This document shows positions 32,441 to 41,293 of a stretch of DNA of 64,000 nt, one piece after another (the stretch's first letter is position 1; every line of letters begins with the position of its first letter). The stretch covers positions 896,287 through 960,286 of the forward strand of contig LT599022.1 of assembly GCA_900079695.1 (NCBI GenBank), written 5' to 3'. The DNA is from an uncultured Alphaproteobacteria bacterium. GTDB lineage: Bacteria; Pseudomonadota; Alphaproteobacteria; Rhodospirillales; Rhodospirillaceae. A program made the position numbers and the translations under genes. The notes beneath the pieces are model-generated. The model made no database searches. It was given only the letters and a program-made list of their open reading frames with translations, and was not told the origin of the DNA.

Positions 32441-33090
32441 TCGGCCCCCCGTCCGGTAAGAGCCTGCGCCCGCGCGATCTCCTTGAGCGCGGCGGCGATC
32501 GCCTGCTCGACCGTCGGCACGGTCTCGCCCGCCGCGCCGATCGCGGCGGACACCACGGCGAACGCGTCGCTCGCGCCGTAGCCGAGGTTGACGAGCGCCG
32601 AGGTCGCCTCGCGCGCCACCTTCGCCCGCGCGTCCTCGCCCTCGGGCGCGGCGGCGGATGCGGCGGGCACGAACGCCGGGCCGGTCGCGAGGCCGACCGC
32701 CTTGTCCTTGAGTTCGGAGAGGATGCGCGCCGCGAGCTTCGGCCCGACGCCGCTGGCGCGGCCGAGGGCGGCCTTGTCCTGCGCCGCGATCGCGCGCGCG
32801 AGGGCATCGGGCGCGAGCACCGAGAGGATCGCCAGCGCCACCTTCGCCCCCACCCCCTGCACGGTGGTGAGGCGGCGGAACCACGCCTTGTCCTCCTGCG
32901 CGAGGAACCCGTAGAGCAGGATCGCGTCCTCGCGCACCACGGTTTCCACCCACAGGGTGGCGGGCTGGCCGACCTGAAGCTTCGCCAGCGCCCGCCCGGG
33001 GCACGACACCAGATAGCCGACGCCACCGACGTCGATCACCGCGGTTTCGAGTTCGACGGCGGCGACGGTGCCTCTCAGACGCGCGATCAT
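32437..33090 (-). CDS. ruvA: Holliday junction DNA-binding protein RuvA
   Basis: 217 residues: N-terminal OB fold ([20 protein letters not shown]), two helix-hairpin-helix motifs ([15 protein letters not shown] and [16 protein letters not shown]) and a C-terminal RuvB-contacting domain ([13 protein letters not shown]). The linker is alanine-rich. It overlaps both ruvC and ruvB by 4 bp, the usual coupled order. Confidence 0.97.
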   Translation of the reverse strand: MIARLRGTVAAVELETAVIDVGGVGYLVSCPGRALAKLQVGQPATLWVETVVREDAILLYGFLAQEDKAWFRRLTTVQGVGAKVALAILSVLAPDALARAIAAQDKAALGRASGVGPKLAARILSELKDKAVGLATGPAFVPAASAAAPEGEDARAKVAREATSALVNLGYGASDAFAVVSAAIGAAGETVPTVEQAIAAALKEIARAQALTGRGAE

Positions 33091-33593
33091 CGCGGACCTC
33101 CCAGGGCGCGGCGGAGGTTGGCGTCGTGCGCGACGTAGCGCGCGTGGCAGATCGCCACCGCGAGGGCGTCCGCCGCGTCGGCCGCCTCGGGTGCCGCGCC
33201 GGGCAGCAGCATCCGCACCATCATGCCGATCTGCTCCTTCGCCGCGTGGCCGGTGCCGACGACGTTCTTCTTGATCAGGTTCGGGGTGTATTCGGCCACC
33301 TCGATGCCGTAGAGCGCGGGCGCGAGCATCACCGCGCCGCGCGCCTGGCCGAGCTTCAGGGTCGAGGTCGGGTTGCGGTTGACGAAGGTTTCCTCCACCG
33401 CCGCCGCATCGGGGCGATGCGCGCGCAAGACCGCGAGCACCCCCTCGTGCAGCATCTTCAGCCGTTCGGACAACGGCAGCGCCTCGTCGGACTTGACGAC
33501 GCCGCACGCGACGAACCGCAGCCGGTTGCCGTCGGCGTCGATGACGCCCCAGCCGGTGACGCGCAATCCCGGGTCCAGCCCGATCAACCGCAT
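33087..33593 (-). CDS. ruvC: Holliday junction resolvase RuvC
   Basis: 168 residues. The four acidic catalytic positions are visible: Asp7 in LIGLDPGL, Glu67-68 in AVEETFVN, and two aspartates in [15 protein letters not shown]. It cleaves Holliday junctions in complex with RuvAB. ATG 33593 follows GGGGGAGAG. Confidence 0.97.
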   Translation of the reverse strand: MRLIGLDPGLRVTGWGVIDADGNRLRFVACGVVKSDEALPLSERLKMLHEGVLAVLRAHRPDAAAVEETFVNRNPTSTLKLGQARGAVMLAPALYGIEVAEYTPNLIKKNVVGTGHAAKEQIGMMVRMLLPGAAPEAADAADALAVAICHARYVAHDANLRRALGGPR

Positions 33594-33618
33594 CCGCTCT
33601 CTCCCCCGGACCGGGCGG

Positions 33619-34368
33619 TCAGGCGTCGAGAGCCGCCGCCACCTCGTCCGACAGTTCGTAGTTGCCGAACACCCGCTGCACGTCGTCGTTGTCGTCGAGC
33701 GCGTCGATCAGCCGGAACAGCGATTGCGCGGTGTTGACGTCGAGCGACACGGTGGTCTGCGGCTTCCACTCCAGGCGCGCCGCCGCGGCCTCGCCGAACG
33801 CCTTTTCGAGCGCGTCCTTGACCGCGTGGAGTTCGTCCGGCGCGGTGAGGATGTCGTGCCCGTCGTCGGTGGAGACCACGTCCTGCGCGCCCGCGTCGAG
33901 CGCCGCCTCGAACATCGCGTCGGCGTCCGCCGCCTCGGGCTTGTACTGGATCAGGCCGACGCGCTCGAAGTTGAACAGCACCGAGTTGCTCTCGCCCATC
34001 TGCCCGCCGAGCTTGTTGAAGGTGCTGCGGACTTCGGACGCGGTGCGGTTGCGGTTGTCGGTGAGCGCCTCGACGATCAGGAACACGCCGCCCGGGCCGC
34101 GGCCCTCGTAGCGCATCTCGACGTAGTTGGTGTCGTCGGCGCCCGGCAGCGCGCGCTTGATCGCGCGGTCGATGTTGTCCTTCGGCATGCTCTGGGCGCG
34201 GGCGGCGATGATCGCCGCGCGCAGGCGCGGGTTGGCCGCCGGATCGGGCAGGCCGATCTTGGCGGAAACCGTGATTTCGCGCGCGAGCTTGGTGAAGATC
34301 TTCGCCCGCTGCGCGTCCTGCGCGCCCTTGCGGTGCATGATGTTCTTGAACTGGGAATGACCGGCCAT
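33619..34368 (-). CDS. yebC: YebC/PmpR family translation/transcription factor
   Basis: 249 residues. It begins [20 protein letters not shown] and contains [18 protein letters not shown], both hallmarks of the family. Members bind DNA or help ribosomes through polyproline stretches; which applies here is open. ATG 34368 has AAGGTAG upstream. It precedes ruvC as in many genomes. Confidence 0.94.
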   Translation of the reverse strand: MAGHSQFKNIMHRKGAQDAQRAKIFTKLAREITVSAKIGLPDPAANPRLRAAIIAARAQSMPKDNIDRAIKRALPGADDTNYVEMRYEGRGPGGVFLIVEALTDNRNRTASEVRSTFNKLGGQMGESNSVLFNFERVGLIQYKPEAADADAMFEAALDAGAQDVVSTDDGHDILTAPDELHAVKDALEKAFGEAAAARLEWKPQTTVSLDVNTAQSLFRLIDALDDNDDVQRVFGNYELSDEVAAALDA

Positions 34369-34473
34369 TCGCTACCTTGTCGTGCTGCGGGCGCGGGAGG
34401 GCGCGCCCATGGAAAACGCGGCGCATTATCCATGCACGCACGGGCGGAACGCAACCCCCAAAGCGGGCGGTTT

Positions 34474-35289
34474 TCAGCCTTTCGGCCAAGCGCGGGCGAG
34501 GCGGCCGCCGACGCGGATCGGCTCGGCGCTGCGCGCGAGCCCGGTACGGTCGTCGGTCTCGACGTAGATGCCGCACACCGTCGCCTCGCCGTCGGCCGGG
34601 GAGAGCCGCTCGCCGGGAATCTTCTTGGTGAAGCGGCTGATCGCCACCGCCTTGCCCATGCCGATCACCGAATCGTAGTCGCCGCACATGCCGGCATCGG
34701 TGATGTAGGCGGTGCCGTTCGGCAGCACCTGCGCGTCGGCGGTGGGCACGTGGCTGTGGGACCCCACCACCAGCGTCGCGCGGCCGTCGAAGGCGTGGCC
34801 GAGAGCCATCTTCTCGCTGGTCGCCTCGGCATGGACGTCGACCACCACCGCGGCGACGGTGACGCCGAGACGGTGGCGCCCGAGAATATCCTCGAGCGAC
34901 TGGAACGGATCGTCGAGCGGGTCGAGGAACAGCCGCCCCATCACCTGCGCCACCAGAACCTTGCGCCCGTCGGGCAGCGGCACCTCGGCGGCGCCGCGCC
35001 CGGGCGTGCCGCGCGGAAAGTTGGCGGGGCGCACCAGGCGCGCGTCTCCGTCGATGTAGGCGATCAGCTCGCGCTGGTCCCAGACGTGGTTGCCGGTGGT
35101 GATCGCGTCCGCGCCCGCCTCGTAGAACTCGGCGCAGATCTTCGGGGTGATGCCGAAGCCGTGGGCGGAATTCTCGCCGTTGACGACGACGAAATCGAGA
35201 GAGAGGTCGCGCCGCAATCGCGGGATCGCCTCCAGCGCCGCGGCGCGGCCACTGCGCCCCACGACGTCGCCGAGATACAAGAGCTTCAT
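34474..35289 (-). CDS. YmdB-type metallophosphoesterase
   Basis: 271 residues of the TIGR00282/YmdB family. Metal-binding motifs are LYLGDVVGRSGR (Asp8), VVNGENSAHG, TTGNHVWDQRE, VVVDVHAEATSEK and VVGSHSHVPTAD. Relatives hydrolyse 2',3'-cyclic nucleotides and affect RNA turnover. It overlaps the 5-formyl-THF cyclo-ligase gene by 4 bp. Confidence 0.92.
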   Translation of the reverse strand: MKLLYLGDVVGRSGRAAALEAIPRLRRDLSLDFVVVNGENSAHGFGITPKICAEFYEAGADAITTGNHVWDQRELIAYIDGDARLVRPANFPRGTPGRGAAEVPLPDGRKVLVAQVMGRLFLDPLDDPFQSLEDILGRHRLGVTVAAVVVDVHAEATSEKMALGHAFDGRATLVVGSHSHVPTADAQVLPNGTAYITDAGMCGDYDSVIGMGKAVAISRFTKKIPGERLSPADGEATVCGIYVETDDRTGLARSAEPIRVGGRLARAWPKG

Positions 35290-35921
35290 GAACTTCCGTT
35301 GTTGGGTTTGGGCGCGTCGCGAAGCGGCAGCACGCCGCGTTCGGTCAGCACCATGTCGAGCCGCCGGTCCCAGGATTCGTGGGGCACGGTTTCGATTTCC
35401 TGCACCGCGAAGGCGACGCCGACCGACACCGCGCGGTGTCCGGCATCGGCGAGGGCGGCGAGGGTGCGGTCGTAATAGCCGCCGCCGTAGCCGAGGCGGT
35501 AGCCCAAGGTATCGAACGCGAGCAGCGGAATGAGGATGACGGTGGGGATCAGCGCGGGCGCGCCGCGCGGCGGCTGCCGGGTGCAGAACGGCCCTTCGTC
35601 GAGCACCGCGTCCGGCAACCATTCGCGGAACGTCAGCGGCGCGCTGGCCTGTTCGACGGTCGGCAGGGCGATCCGCCAGCCGACCTGACGCATCCAGTCG
35701 ATCAGAAGGCGGCTGTCGATCTCGCCGCCGATCGGATAGTAGGCGGCGGCGACGCCGTTCTCCGGCGGCACCGCCAACAGCGGCACGGTGGCGGCGTGGC
35801 GGACCAGGGATTCGGCGGCGTGGCGGCGATCCTCGGGAGCGACCCGGCCGCGCACGAACTTCGCGGTACCGCGCAGGGTCCGCTTGGTTTCCGCCACAGT
35901 CCCCGTCATCGCCGACGGCAT
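35286..35921 (-). CDS. 5-formyltetrahydrofolate cyclo-ligase
   Basis: About 211 residues. The ATP-binding signature LGYRLGYGGGYYDRTLA and the N-terminal basic KRTLRG motif identify it. It converts 5-formyl-THF to 5,10-methenyl-THF. ATG 35921 is preferred since GGAG lies 8 bases upstream; ATG 35927 is two codons earlier. It lies directly downstream of the 6S RNA candidate, the arrangement seen for ygfA after ssrS in many proteobacteria. Confidence 0.92.
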   Translation of the reverse strand: MPSAMTGTVAETKRTLRGTAKFVRGRVAPEDRRHAAESLVRHAATVPLLAVPPENGVAAAYYPIGGEIDSRLLIDWMRQVGWRIALPTVEQASAPLTFREWLPDAVLDEGPFCTRQPPRGAPALIPTVILIPLLAFDTLGYRLGYGGGYYDRTLAALADAGHRAVSVGVAFAVQEIETVPHESWDRRLDMVLTERGVLPLRDAPKPNNGSS

Positions 35922-35970
35922 CAGCATGCTCCACCCGCTCGCTTATGTCGGATATCGGACGCAAGGCGGC

Positions 35971-36089
35971 GGGGCCACGACGACCGTGGGCCTTGTGGAA
36001 TGCACAAGGGCCGCTCCAACAAGGTGGGCGCCATGTGACCGGACCACGGTCCGGACAGGGACGGCTCCCTTTCTAGAATCGTTGGCCCC
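35971..36089 (-). ncRNA. ssrS: Candidate 6S RNA
   Basis: The 210-bp gap between zapA and the cyclo-ligase gene folds into a closed structure on the minus strand. GGGGCCAAC (36089-36081) pairs with GTGGCCCC (35978-35971), GACCGTGG pairs with CCACGGTC further in, and CCTTGTG/CACAAGG forms a perfect apical hairpin. A long irregular rod with a closing stem, in the zapA-ssrS-ygfA position, is what a 6S RNA looks like. The ends may extend beyond the closing stem. I have not checked it against a covariance model. Confidence 0.6.
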
Positions 36090-36137
36090 AGTGATGTCGC
36101 GGACCTCACGGGAAGCACAGCCCCGCCGTCTCCCAAT

Positions 36138-36479
36138 CTAGTGACGGGAGAGGCGTTCGGCAATCGATTCGATGCGCGCGGCCACCGCGTCGATCGCGTC
36201 GGCGACCCGGCCTTCCGCTTCCGCCTTCGCCTCGCCGCCGCCCGAACCCTCGGAAGCCCGCAGTTCTTCGAGCTCGCCGTAGGTTTCGGCAAGTTCGTCG
36301 GCGATCAGCAGGCCGATCATCGCGAGCAGCAGATTTTCCTGGATCGGACCGATCGCGGCGATCAGTTCGCGACCGCGCTGGTCGAGATAGCGGCCGAGGC
36401 GACCGATCTGCGCCTCCTGCCCGTCGTCGCAGGAGATATGGTACTGGTGACCGGCGATGGTGAGCGTGACCTGGGCCAA
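36138..36479 (-). CDS. zapA: Cell division protein ZapA
   Basis: 113 residues: an N-terminal globular part (VTLTIAGHQYHISCDDGQEA, then RLGRYLDQRGRELIAAIG) followed by a C-terminal helix for tetramer formation. It stabilises FtsZ bundles at the division site. The start is TTG 36479 with GAGGAG about 9 bases upstream; no ATG lies near, and family sequence begins right there. It starts 4 bp after the upstream coiled-coil gene. Confidence 0.87.
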   Translation of the reverse strand: MAQVTLTIAGHQYHISCDDGQEAQIGRLGRYLDQRGRELIAAIGPIQENLLLAMIGLLIADELAETYGELEELRASEGSGGGEAKAEAEGRVADAIDAVAARIESIAERLSRH

Positions 36480-36483
36480 GGCG

Positions 36484-36732
36484 TCACTCCTCCAGCAGAC
36501 GGGAGAGGCGGGAAGCGGCCTCGTCGATGCCTTCGGAAGCGGCGCGGGCCGCGGCTTCGAGCTCGCCGCACCGGCGCTTGAGATCGGCGATTTCCGTTGC
36601 GTCGACGGCGGGCGCGGCACCCCCGGCGGCGGGGATGGACGCGGCCGCGGCGTCGAGCGCAGCGGTGGCGGACTCCAGACGCCGGAGCGCCGCCTCGGCG
36701 CGGGAAAGTTTGTAGACCGACAGTGGTTTCAA
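36484..36732 (-). CDS. Small coiled-coil protein upstream of zapA (DUF4164-like)
   Basis: About 82 residues, nearly all helix: LSRAEAALRRLESATAALDA, then a short Ala/Pro break, then DLKRRCGELEAAARAASEG. The layout, size and place before zapA match the DUF4164 proteins of alphaproteobacteria. The start is most likely TTG 36732, 27 bases past the predicted transcription start; longer readings run into the promoter. Function unknown, perhaps linked to division. Confidence 0.65.
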   Translation of the reverse strand: MKPLSVYKLSRAEAALRRLESATAALDAAAASIPAAGGAAPAVDATEIADLKRRCGELEAAARAASEGIDEAASRLSRLLEE

Positions 36733-36765
36733 GCTTCTATCGCCATATTCGCGGAAACGGGTTAA

Positions 36766-36794
36766 AGGATAGTTCTCGAGCCTATTGACGTCAA
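36766..36794 (-). promoter_or_regulatory. Sigma-70-type promoter for the coiled-coil-zapA-6S unit
   Basis: On the minus strand TTGACG (36794-36789) and TATCCT (36771-36766) are 17 bp apart. Transcription would start near 36759, just before the TTG-started coiled-coil gene. The -35 is part of a palindrome TTGACGTCAA. Confidence 0.6.
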
Positions 36795-36800
36795 TCGCAG

Positions 36801-37280
36801 GTGTCGTTGCCCGTGTCCGCGCCGCCGATTCTGATCGTTCACGACCGCGCCCAGGCCCTTGCGGCGTTCGCGGCGGCGCGCGCCCTGCGCCGCGCGGTGC
36901 GGATCGAGACTCCGGCGGAACTGGCGCATGTCCTCGGTCCCGCATGGATGCGGGCGTTCCTCGACGGCTGCGCCGCCGAACGCCTAACGCCGCCGGGTAC
37001 GGTGGCGTTCCATTGCGGCGACGCCCCCGGCCTCGCCCTCGCCGCGCTCAAGCTCAATCTTCCGGCCCTGCGCTTCGCGCCCGCAGCCGACGCGCCGCCC
37101 CGGGTCGCGGAGGCGATCGCCGCGATCGCCGCGGCGCAGGAGACCGATCTCGCGCTCGGCCCGCCGACCGGCGCGGCATGGCGGTTCCCCCCGCCCGGCG
37201 GCGCACCCGACCCGCACGCCCTCGAACTCGCGGCGAAGCGCTGGCTCGGCGGCCTTCCCTCCGGCGGCGATTTGCTCTAG
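36801..37280 (+). CDS. Hypothetical protein upstream of thiE
   Basis: 159 residues, Ala-rich, not recognised. It reads as an alpha/beta protein (ILIVHDRAQALAAFAAARAL, then PPGTVAFHCGDAPGLALAAL), without signal peptide or membrane helix. The start is a GTG at 36801; TTG 36807 and GTG 36813 are alternatives and no clear ribosome-binding site decides. It is 33 bp upstream of thiE on the same strand and may be co-transcribed with it. Confidence 0.65.
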   Translation: MSLPVSAPPILIVHDRAQALAAFAAARALRRAVRIETPAELAHVLGPAWMRAFLDGCAAERLTPPGTVAFHCGDAPGLALAALKLNLPALRFAPAADAPPRVAEAIAAIAAAQETDLALGPPTGAAWRFPPPGGAPDPHALELAAKRWLGGLPSGGDLL

Positions 37281-37313
37281 CAAGGGGGACACTCCTCCGA
37301 AAGGCCGAAACCG

Positions 37314-37937
37314 ATGTCCGACTGCCGCCTCTACCTGATCACGCCGCCCGCCCTCCCCGACCTCGACGGGTTCGCGCAGACCTTCGCCGCCGCGCTCGAC
37401 GCGGGCGACGTCGCCTGCGTGCAGCTTCGCCTCAAGGACGTGCCCGACGACGAGATCCGCCGCGCCTGCGACGCGCTGCGGCCGCTGGCGCAGGACCGCG
37501 GCGTCGCCTTCCTGATGAACGACCGCCCGGACCTCGCCGCCGAGCTCGGCTGCGACGGCGTCCACGTCGGCCAGGACGACATGCCCTATGCCCAGGCGCG
37601 CAAGATCGTCGGCCCGGACGCGATCGTCGGCGTCACCTGCCACGATTCCCGCCACCTCGCGATGGAGGCGGGCGAGGCCGGGGCCGACTACGTCGCCTTC
37701 GGCGCGTTCTACCCCACCGCCACCAAGATCCCCAAGACCGCCGCCGAACCGGACCTGCTGCGGTGGTGGTCGGAGCTATTCACCGTCCCGTGCGTCGCGA
37801 TCGGCGGCATCACCGTCGCAAACGCGCCGCCGCTGGTGGCCGCGGGCGCGGATTTCCTCGCGGTGTGCAACGGCGTGTGGGGCCACCCCGAGGGCGCGGC
37901 GGCGGCGGTGCGGGCGTTCGCCGGGATTCTCGCCTGA
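37314..37937 (+). CDS. thiE: Thiamine-phosphate synthase
   Basis: 207 residues, TIM barrel. [47 protein letters not shown] and the phosphate-binding [11 protein letters not shown] are characteristic. It joins HMP-PP and the thiazole phosphate to thiamine phosphate. thiD is elsewhere in the window (19.0 kb), so the pathway genes are dispersed. No TPP riboswitch is seen upstream. Confidence 0.94.
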   Translation: MSDCRLYLITPPALPDLDGFAQTFAAALDAGDVACVQLRLKDVPDDEIRRACDALRPLAQDRGVAFLMNDRPDLAAELGCDGVHVGQDDMPYAQARKIVGPDAIVGVTCHDSRHLAMEAGEAGADYVAFGAFYPTATKIPKTAAEPDLLRWWSELFTVPCVAIGGITVANAPPLVAAGADFLAVCNGVWGHPEGAAAAVRAFAGILA

Positions 37938-38028
37938 CGGCTATCGAAACCATAGAGCTTCGATATTTCCCAAGCCCATGCGGTGTAGGCGAGACTGCGT
38001 CTCAGGCTCAACCCGTAGGAGGCTCCCC

Positions 38029-38247
38029 ATGCTCATCCGTACTCTTGCGCGTACGTTCCTGGTTCTCGCCGCCGTCGCGGCCGCTCCCGCGCTCGCCGCG
38101 GATCCGGCGCCCGGCGCGGCGATGCAATCGTCCGACAAAACGATGATGAAGCCGGACGACAAGATGACGAAGCCGGACGACAAGGCGATGACCGGGCCGG
38201 ACGGCAAGGCGATGATGAAACCCGACGACAAGGCGATGACGAAATGA
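38029..38247 (+). CDS. Secreted MXKDX-type repeat peptide
   Basis: 72 residues. A signal peptide (TFLVLAAVAAAPALA) precedes a mature part made of short repeats such as MMKPDDK, MTKPDDK and MTGPDGK. It resembles the pentapeptide MXKDX repeat proteins, whose role is unknown; the Met/Asp/Lys pattern suggests metal binding or an extended periplasmic peptide. ATG 38029 has a strong TAGGAGG site. Confidence 0.75.
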   Translation: MLIRTLARTFLVLAAVAAAPALAADPAPGAAMQSSDKTMMKPDDKMTKPDDKAMTGPDGKAMMKPDDKAMTK

Positions 38248-38287
38248 CGCGCCGGAGCCGCGCCCGCGCGGCTCCCCTTGCAGGCCC

Positions 38288-38330
38288 GGCGAAAATTCCC
38301 AGTTCTTTGAAAGACCGGGAATTTCTCGCC
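38288..38330. terminator. 43-bp imperfect palindrome (terminator or operator)
   Basis: GGCGA and AAATTCCC at the left pair with GGGAATTT and TCGCC at the right, and the loop has an inner TCTTT/AAAGA dyad. There is one bulge. It lies 40 bp after the repeat-peptide stop and 12 bp before the LysR start, so it may end the former transcript, regulate the latter, or both. It lacks a clean T-run. Confidence 0.5.
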
Positions 38331-38341
38331 GAGCCGCCGCC

Positions 38342-39217
38342 ATGGAAATGCATCAGGTCCGGTACTTCGTCGCGCTTTGCGAGACGCTCAACTTTACCCG
38401 CGCCGCCGCGGCTTGCCACGTTGCCCAGCCATCGCTGACCAAGGCGATCCGCAAGCTCGAGGACGAGCTCGGCGGCCCGCTGTTCAGCCGCGAGCGCGGC
38501 CTCACCCACCTCACCGACCTCGGCCGCCTGATGCGCCCGCACCTCGAAGCGATGCTCGACGCGAGCGAGGCGGCGCGCGCCGCCGCCGAAGGCTTCCGCA
38601 CCCTCGACCGGGCGAACCTGAGGATCGGCGCGATGTGCACCATCGGCCCGACCCGGCTGATCGGCTTCTTCAAGAGCTTTCGCGCGCGCGTGCCGTCGGC
38701 GACCCTCAACATTCACGACGCGCCGGGAACCCGCCTCGCCGAGATGCTGCTGGCGGGCGATCTCGACGCCGCACTGATCGCGCTGCCGAAGTATCCGGAA
38801 CGATTCGAGACCCAGCCGCTCTACGACGAGCGCTACGTCGTCGCCTTCCGTCCCGGGCACCGGTTCGAGGCGATGGACCGGGTGCCGCTCCGCGAGCTCA
38901 ACGCCGAGGACTACCTCAACCGCGTCAACTGCGAATACCCGGAATACTTCGCCGCGCTCGGCATCCCCGACCCCGCCGCCGATTGCCGGGTGCGTTACGA
39001 AACCGAACGCGAGGACTGGATCCAGGCGATGATCCTCGCGGGACTCGGCTGCTGCGTCACGCCCGAATTTCTGCCGATGATCCCCGGTGTCGCGACGCGG
39101 CCGCTGGTGGAGCCGGAGATCTCCCGCACCGTCGTCCTCGCCACCGTCGCCGGACGCAGACATTCCCCCGCGCTCCGCGCGTTCGTCGCCCTCGCCCGCC
39201 GCCACGACTGGAACTGA
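38342..39217 (+). CDS. LysR-family regulator upstream of AbrB-type permease
   Basis: 291 residues. Winged helix at the N-terminus (MHQVRYFVALCETLNFTRAA, then CHVAQPSLTKAIRKLEDELG) and an effector domain of OxyR/CynR-like length. ATG 38342 or 38348 may be used. It is co-oriented with the permease gene 80 bp downstream and may regulate it; unlike usual LysR pairs it is not divergent. Confidence 0.88.
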   Translation: MEMHQVRYFVALCETLNFTRAAAACHVAQPSLTKAIRKLEDELGGPLFSRERGLTHLTDLGRLMRPHLEAMLDASEAARAAAEGFRTLDRANLRIGAMCTIGPTRLIGFFKSFRARVPSATLNIHDAPGTRLAEMLLAGDLDAALIALPKYPERFETQPLYDERYVVAFRPGHRFEAMDRVPLRELNAEDYLNRVNCEYPEYFAALGIPDPAADCRVRYETEREDWIQAMILAGLGCCVTPEFLPMIPGVATRPLVEPEISRTVVLATVAGRRHSPALRAFVALARRHDWN

Positions 39218-39297
39218 TCGGGAATCTTGCGCATCGGGGTTGGCAAGCGGGAGCCGAACGCCTAGTTTTCGTTGCATCATTCACGATTGTCCCGCCG

Positions 39298-40362
39298 ATG
39301 CCCGCCAGCCCGTCCACGCGCCGTCAATGGCTGCTCCTTCTCGTGCTCACGATCGCCGTCACCGCGGTCCTGCGCTTTGTCGAACTGCCCGGCGCACTGC
39401 TGCTCGGGCCGATGGCCTCGGCGATCGTGCTCGCGGTGCGCGGTGCCAGGCTCAAGGTGCCGCCGCGCGCCTACCTCGCCGCCCAGGCGGTGGTGGGAAC
39501 GATGATGGCGGGCGCGGTCAATCCCGACATCCTCCAGTCGGTCGCCGCCAATCTCGGCGTGGTGGTCGCGGTGGTGTTCTCGACCGTCGCCGCGAGCGGC
39601 GTGGTCGGCTGGGCGATGAGCCGCTGGCACGTTCTCCCCGGCTCCACCGGAATCTGGGGCAGCTCGCCGGGCGCGGCCTCGGCGATGGTGGTGATGGCCG
39701 AGGAATTCGGGGCGGACGTGCGGATCGTCGCGTTCATGCAGTATCTGCGGGTGCTGTGCGTCGCCCTCTCGGCGGCGGTGATCGCCCATCTCGTCGGCGA
39801 AGGCGACGCGCCCCACCTCGCCACCGACTGGTTCGCCCTCGCTCCGCCGCGGGTGCTGGCCGAGACCGCGGCGCTGGCGGTGGGCGGCTTCCTGCTGTCG
39901 CGGGTTCTGCCGGTCCCTTCCGGGGCGATGCTGCTGCCGCTCGCGATCGGCGCGACCCTCCGCGGCCTCGGGCTGATCGAACTCGCCCTGCCCCAGCCGA
40001 TTCTGGTGTTCGCGTTCGCCACCGTCGGCTGGGTGGTGGGACTGCGCTTCACCGGCGAGATTCTCCGCACCATGGCAGCGAAGCTGCCGCACATGCTCGT
40101 CTCGATCCTCGGCCTGATGGGGTTCTGCGCCGGGATCGCGTGGATTCTCACCCGCATCCTCGGCGTCGACATGCTCACCGCCTACCTCGCCACCAGCCCC
40201 GGCGGCGCCGATTCGATCGCGATCATCGCCGCCTCGGCGGACGTCGACCTGGCGTTCGTGCTGACCTTCCAGACGATGCGGCTGATCATCGTGATCATCG
40301 TCGGCCCGATCCTGGCGCGCCGGGTCGCGCGGGCGATGGGGCACCTGCCGAAGAAGAGCTGA
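39298..40362 (+). CDS. AbrB-family membrane protein (ammonia-monooxygenase-regulator type)
   Basis: 354 residues, about ten transmembrane helices in two repeats (PF05145 type). Typical segments are LPGALLLGPMASAIVLAV, GIWGSSPGAASAMVVMAEEF and its second-half counterpart YLATSPGGADSIAIIAASAD, showing the internal duplication. The substrate is not established for the family. The last 68 bp overlap the convergent LysR gene. Confidence 0.88.
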   Translation: MPASPSTRRQWLLLLVLTIAVTAVLRFVELPGALLLGPMASAIVLAVRGARLKVPPRAYLAAQAVVGTMMAGAVNPDILQSVAANLGVVVAVVFSTVAASGVVGWAMSRWHVLPGSTGIWGSSPGAASAMVVMAEEFGADVRIVAFMQYLRVLCVALSAAVIAHLVGEGDAPHLATDWFALAPPRVLAETAALAVGGFLLSRVLPVPSGAMLLPLAIGATLRGLGLIELALPQPILVFAFATVGWVVGLRFTGEILRTMAAKLPHMLVSILGLMGFCAGIAWILTRILGVDMLTAYLATSPGGADSIAIIAASADVDLAFVLTFQTMRLIIVIIVGPILARRVARAMGHLPKKS

Positions 40363-41197
40363 CGCCGTCCGTCACCTCGGCGAGAAACTCGATCACCGCC
40401 CGCACCCGCGGCGCGCGGCGCACGTCGTCGTGCACCGCCAGCCAGACCTCGCGCCGGGGCAGCGGCCGATCCGCCGGCAGGTCCACCAGCCCCGGCAGCG
40501 CGAGATAGGCGGGCAACAGCGCCACCCCCACCCCCGCCTGCGCGGCCGCGGCGAGGATCGCATCGTCGTTGCTGCGAAACACCACCGGACGTCCGCCGAG
40601 AAAGCCGTCGAGCCAGAGATCCTGGGGGCGTTCGAGCGCGGACCGGTCGTGAGCGACGAACCGCCACTCCGACGGATCGCGCGCGGCCCAAACCGGCGCC
40701 GCCGAGAGCGCGAAGCCGAACCCGCCGATCCGCCGCGCCACCAGCCCCAGTCCCTCGGGGCGCGATAGACGCACGGCGAGATCCGCCTCGCTGCGGTCGA
40801 GATCGGCGAACGCCACGTCGCCGATCAGATCGAGAACGATGCCGGGGTGACGCCGCCGCAACTCCCCCAGGTGCGGCGTCACCACCCGCCGGGCGAACAG
40901 CGGCGGCGCGCTCACCCGCACCGGTCCGGCCATCGCGTCGTCCATGCCCCGGGCGGCGCGCTGCATCGCGAAGGCGGCGGCACGCATCCCCTGCGCCCGC
41001 TCGGCGAAGGCGGCACCCGCCTCGGTGAGAACCACGGCGCGCGGCAGGCGATCCATCAGCCGCACGCCGATCGCCGCCTCCAGCGCCGACACCCGGCGCG
41101 CCACGGTGGTATGGTCGATCGCCAGCCTGCGCGCCGCGGCCGAGAGACTGCCGCACTCCGCCAGGGCAAGAAAGATCCGCACGTCGTCCCAGTTCAT
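40295..41197 (-). CDS. LysR-family regulator divergent from qor
   Basis: 300 residues. Helix-turn-helix (NWDDVRIFLALAECGSLSAA, then RRLAIDHTTVARRVSALEAA) and an effector domain. ATG 41197 with GAGG about 10 bases upstream is chosen; the TTG two codons earlier is unlikely. The Ser/Pro/Gly-rich C-terminal tail lies in the 68-bp overlap with the permease gene. It is divergent from the quinone oxidoreductase gene (96 bp between starts) and probably controls it. Confidence 0.87.
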   Translation of the reverse strand: MNWDDVRIFLALAECGSLSAAARRLAIDHTTVARRVSALEAAIGVRLMDRLPRAVVLTEAGAAFAERAQGMRAAAFAMQRAARGMDDAMAGPVRVSAPPLFARRVVTPHLGELRRRHPGIVLDLIGDVAFADLDRSEADLAVRLSRPEGLGLVARRIGGFGFALSAAPVWAARDPSEWRFVAHDRSALERPQDLWLDGFLGGRPVVFRSNDDAILAAAAQAGVGVALLPAYLALPGLVDLPADRPLPRREVWLAVHDDVRRAPRVRAVIEFLAEVTDGVSSSSAGAPSPARPGAPGSGRR

Positions 41198-41293
41198 GGG
41201 CAAAATTCCTCATCCCCGGAGCACTCTTGAGGAATACTCCTCGTGTCCGCGTTCGGCTAGCCTCCCGTCAGACATTCAGATCGGGAGATTTCG

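Noticed and set aside
36700-37320. TPP riboswitch before thiE
   Set aside because: No CTGAGA or thi-box-like core is seen in the short gaps before the hypothetical gene or thiE.
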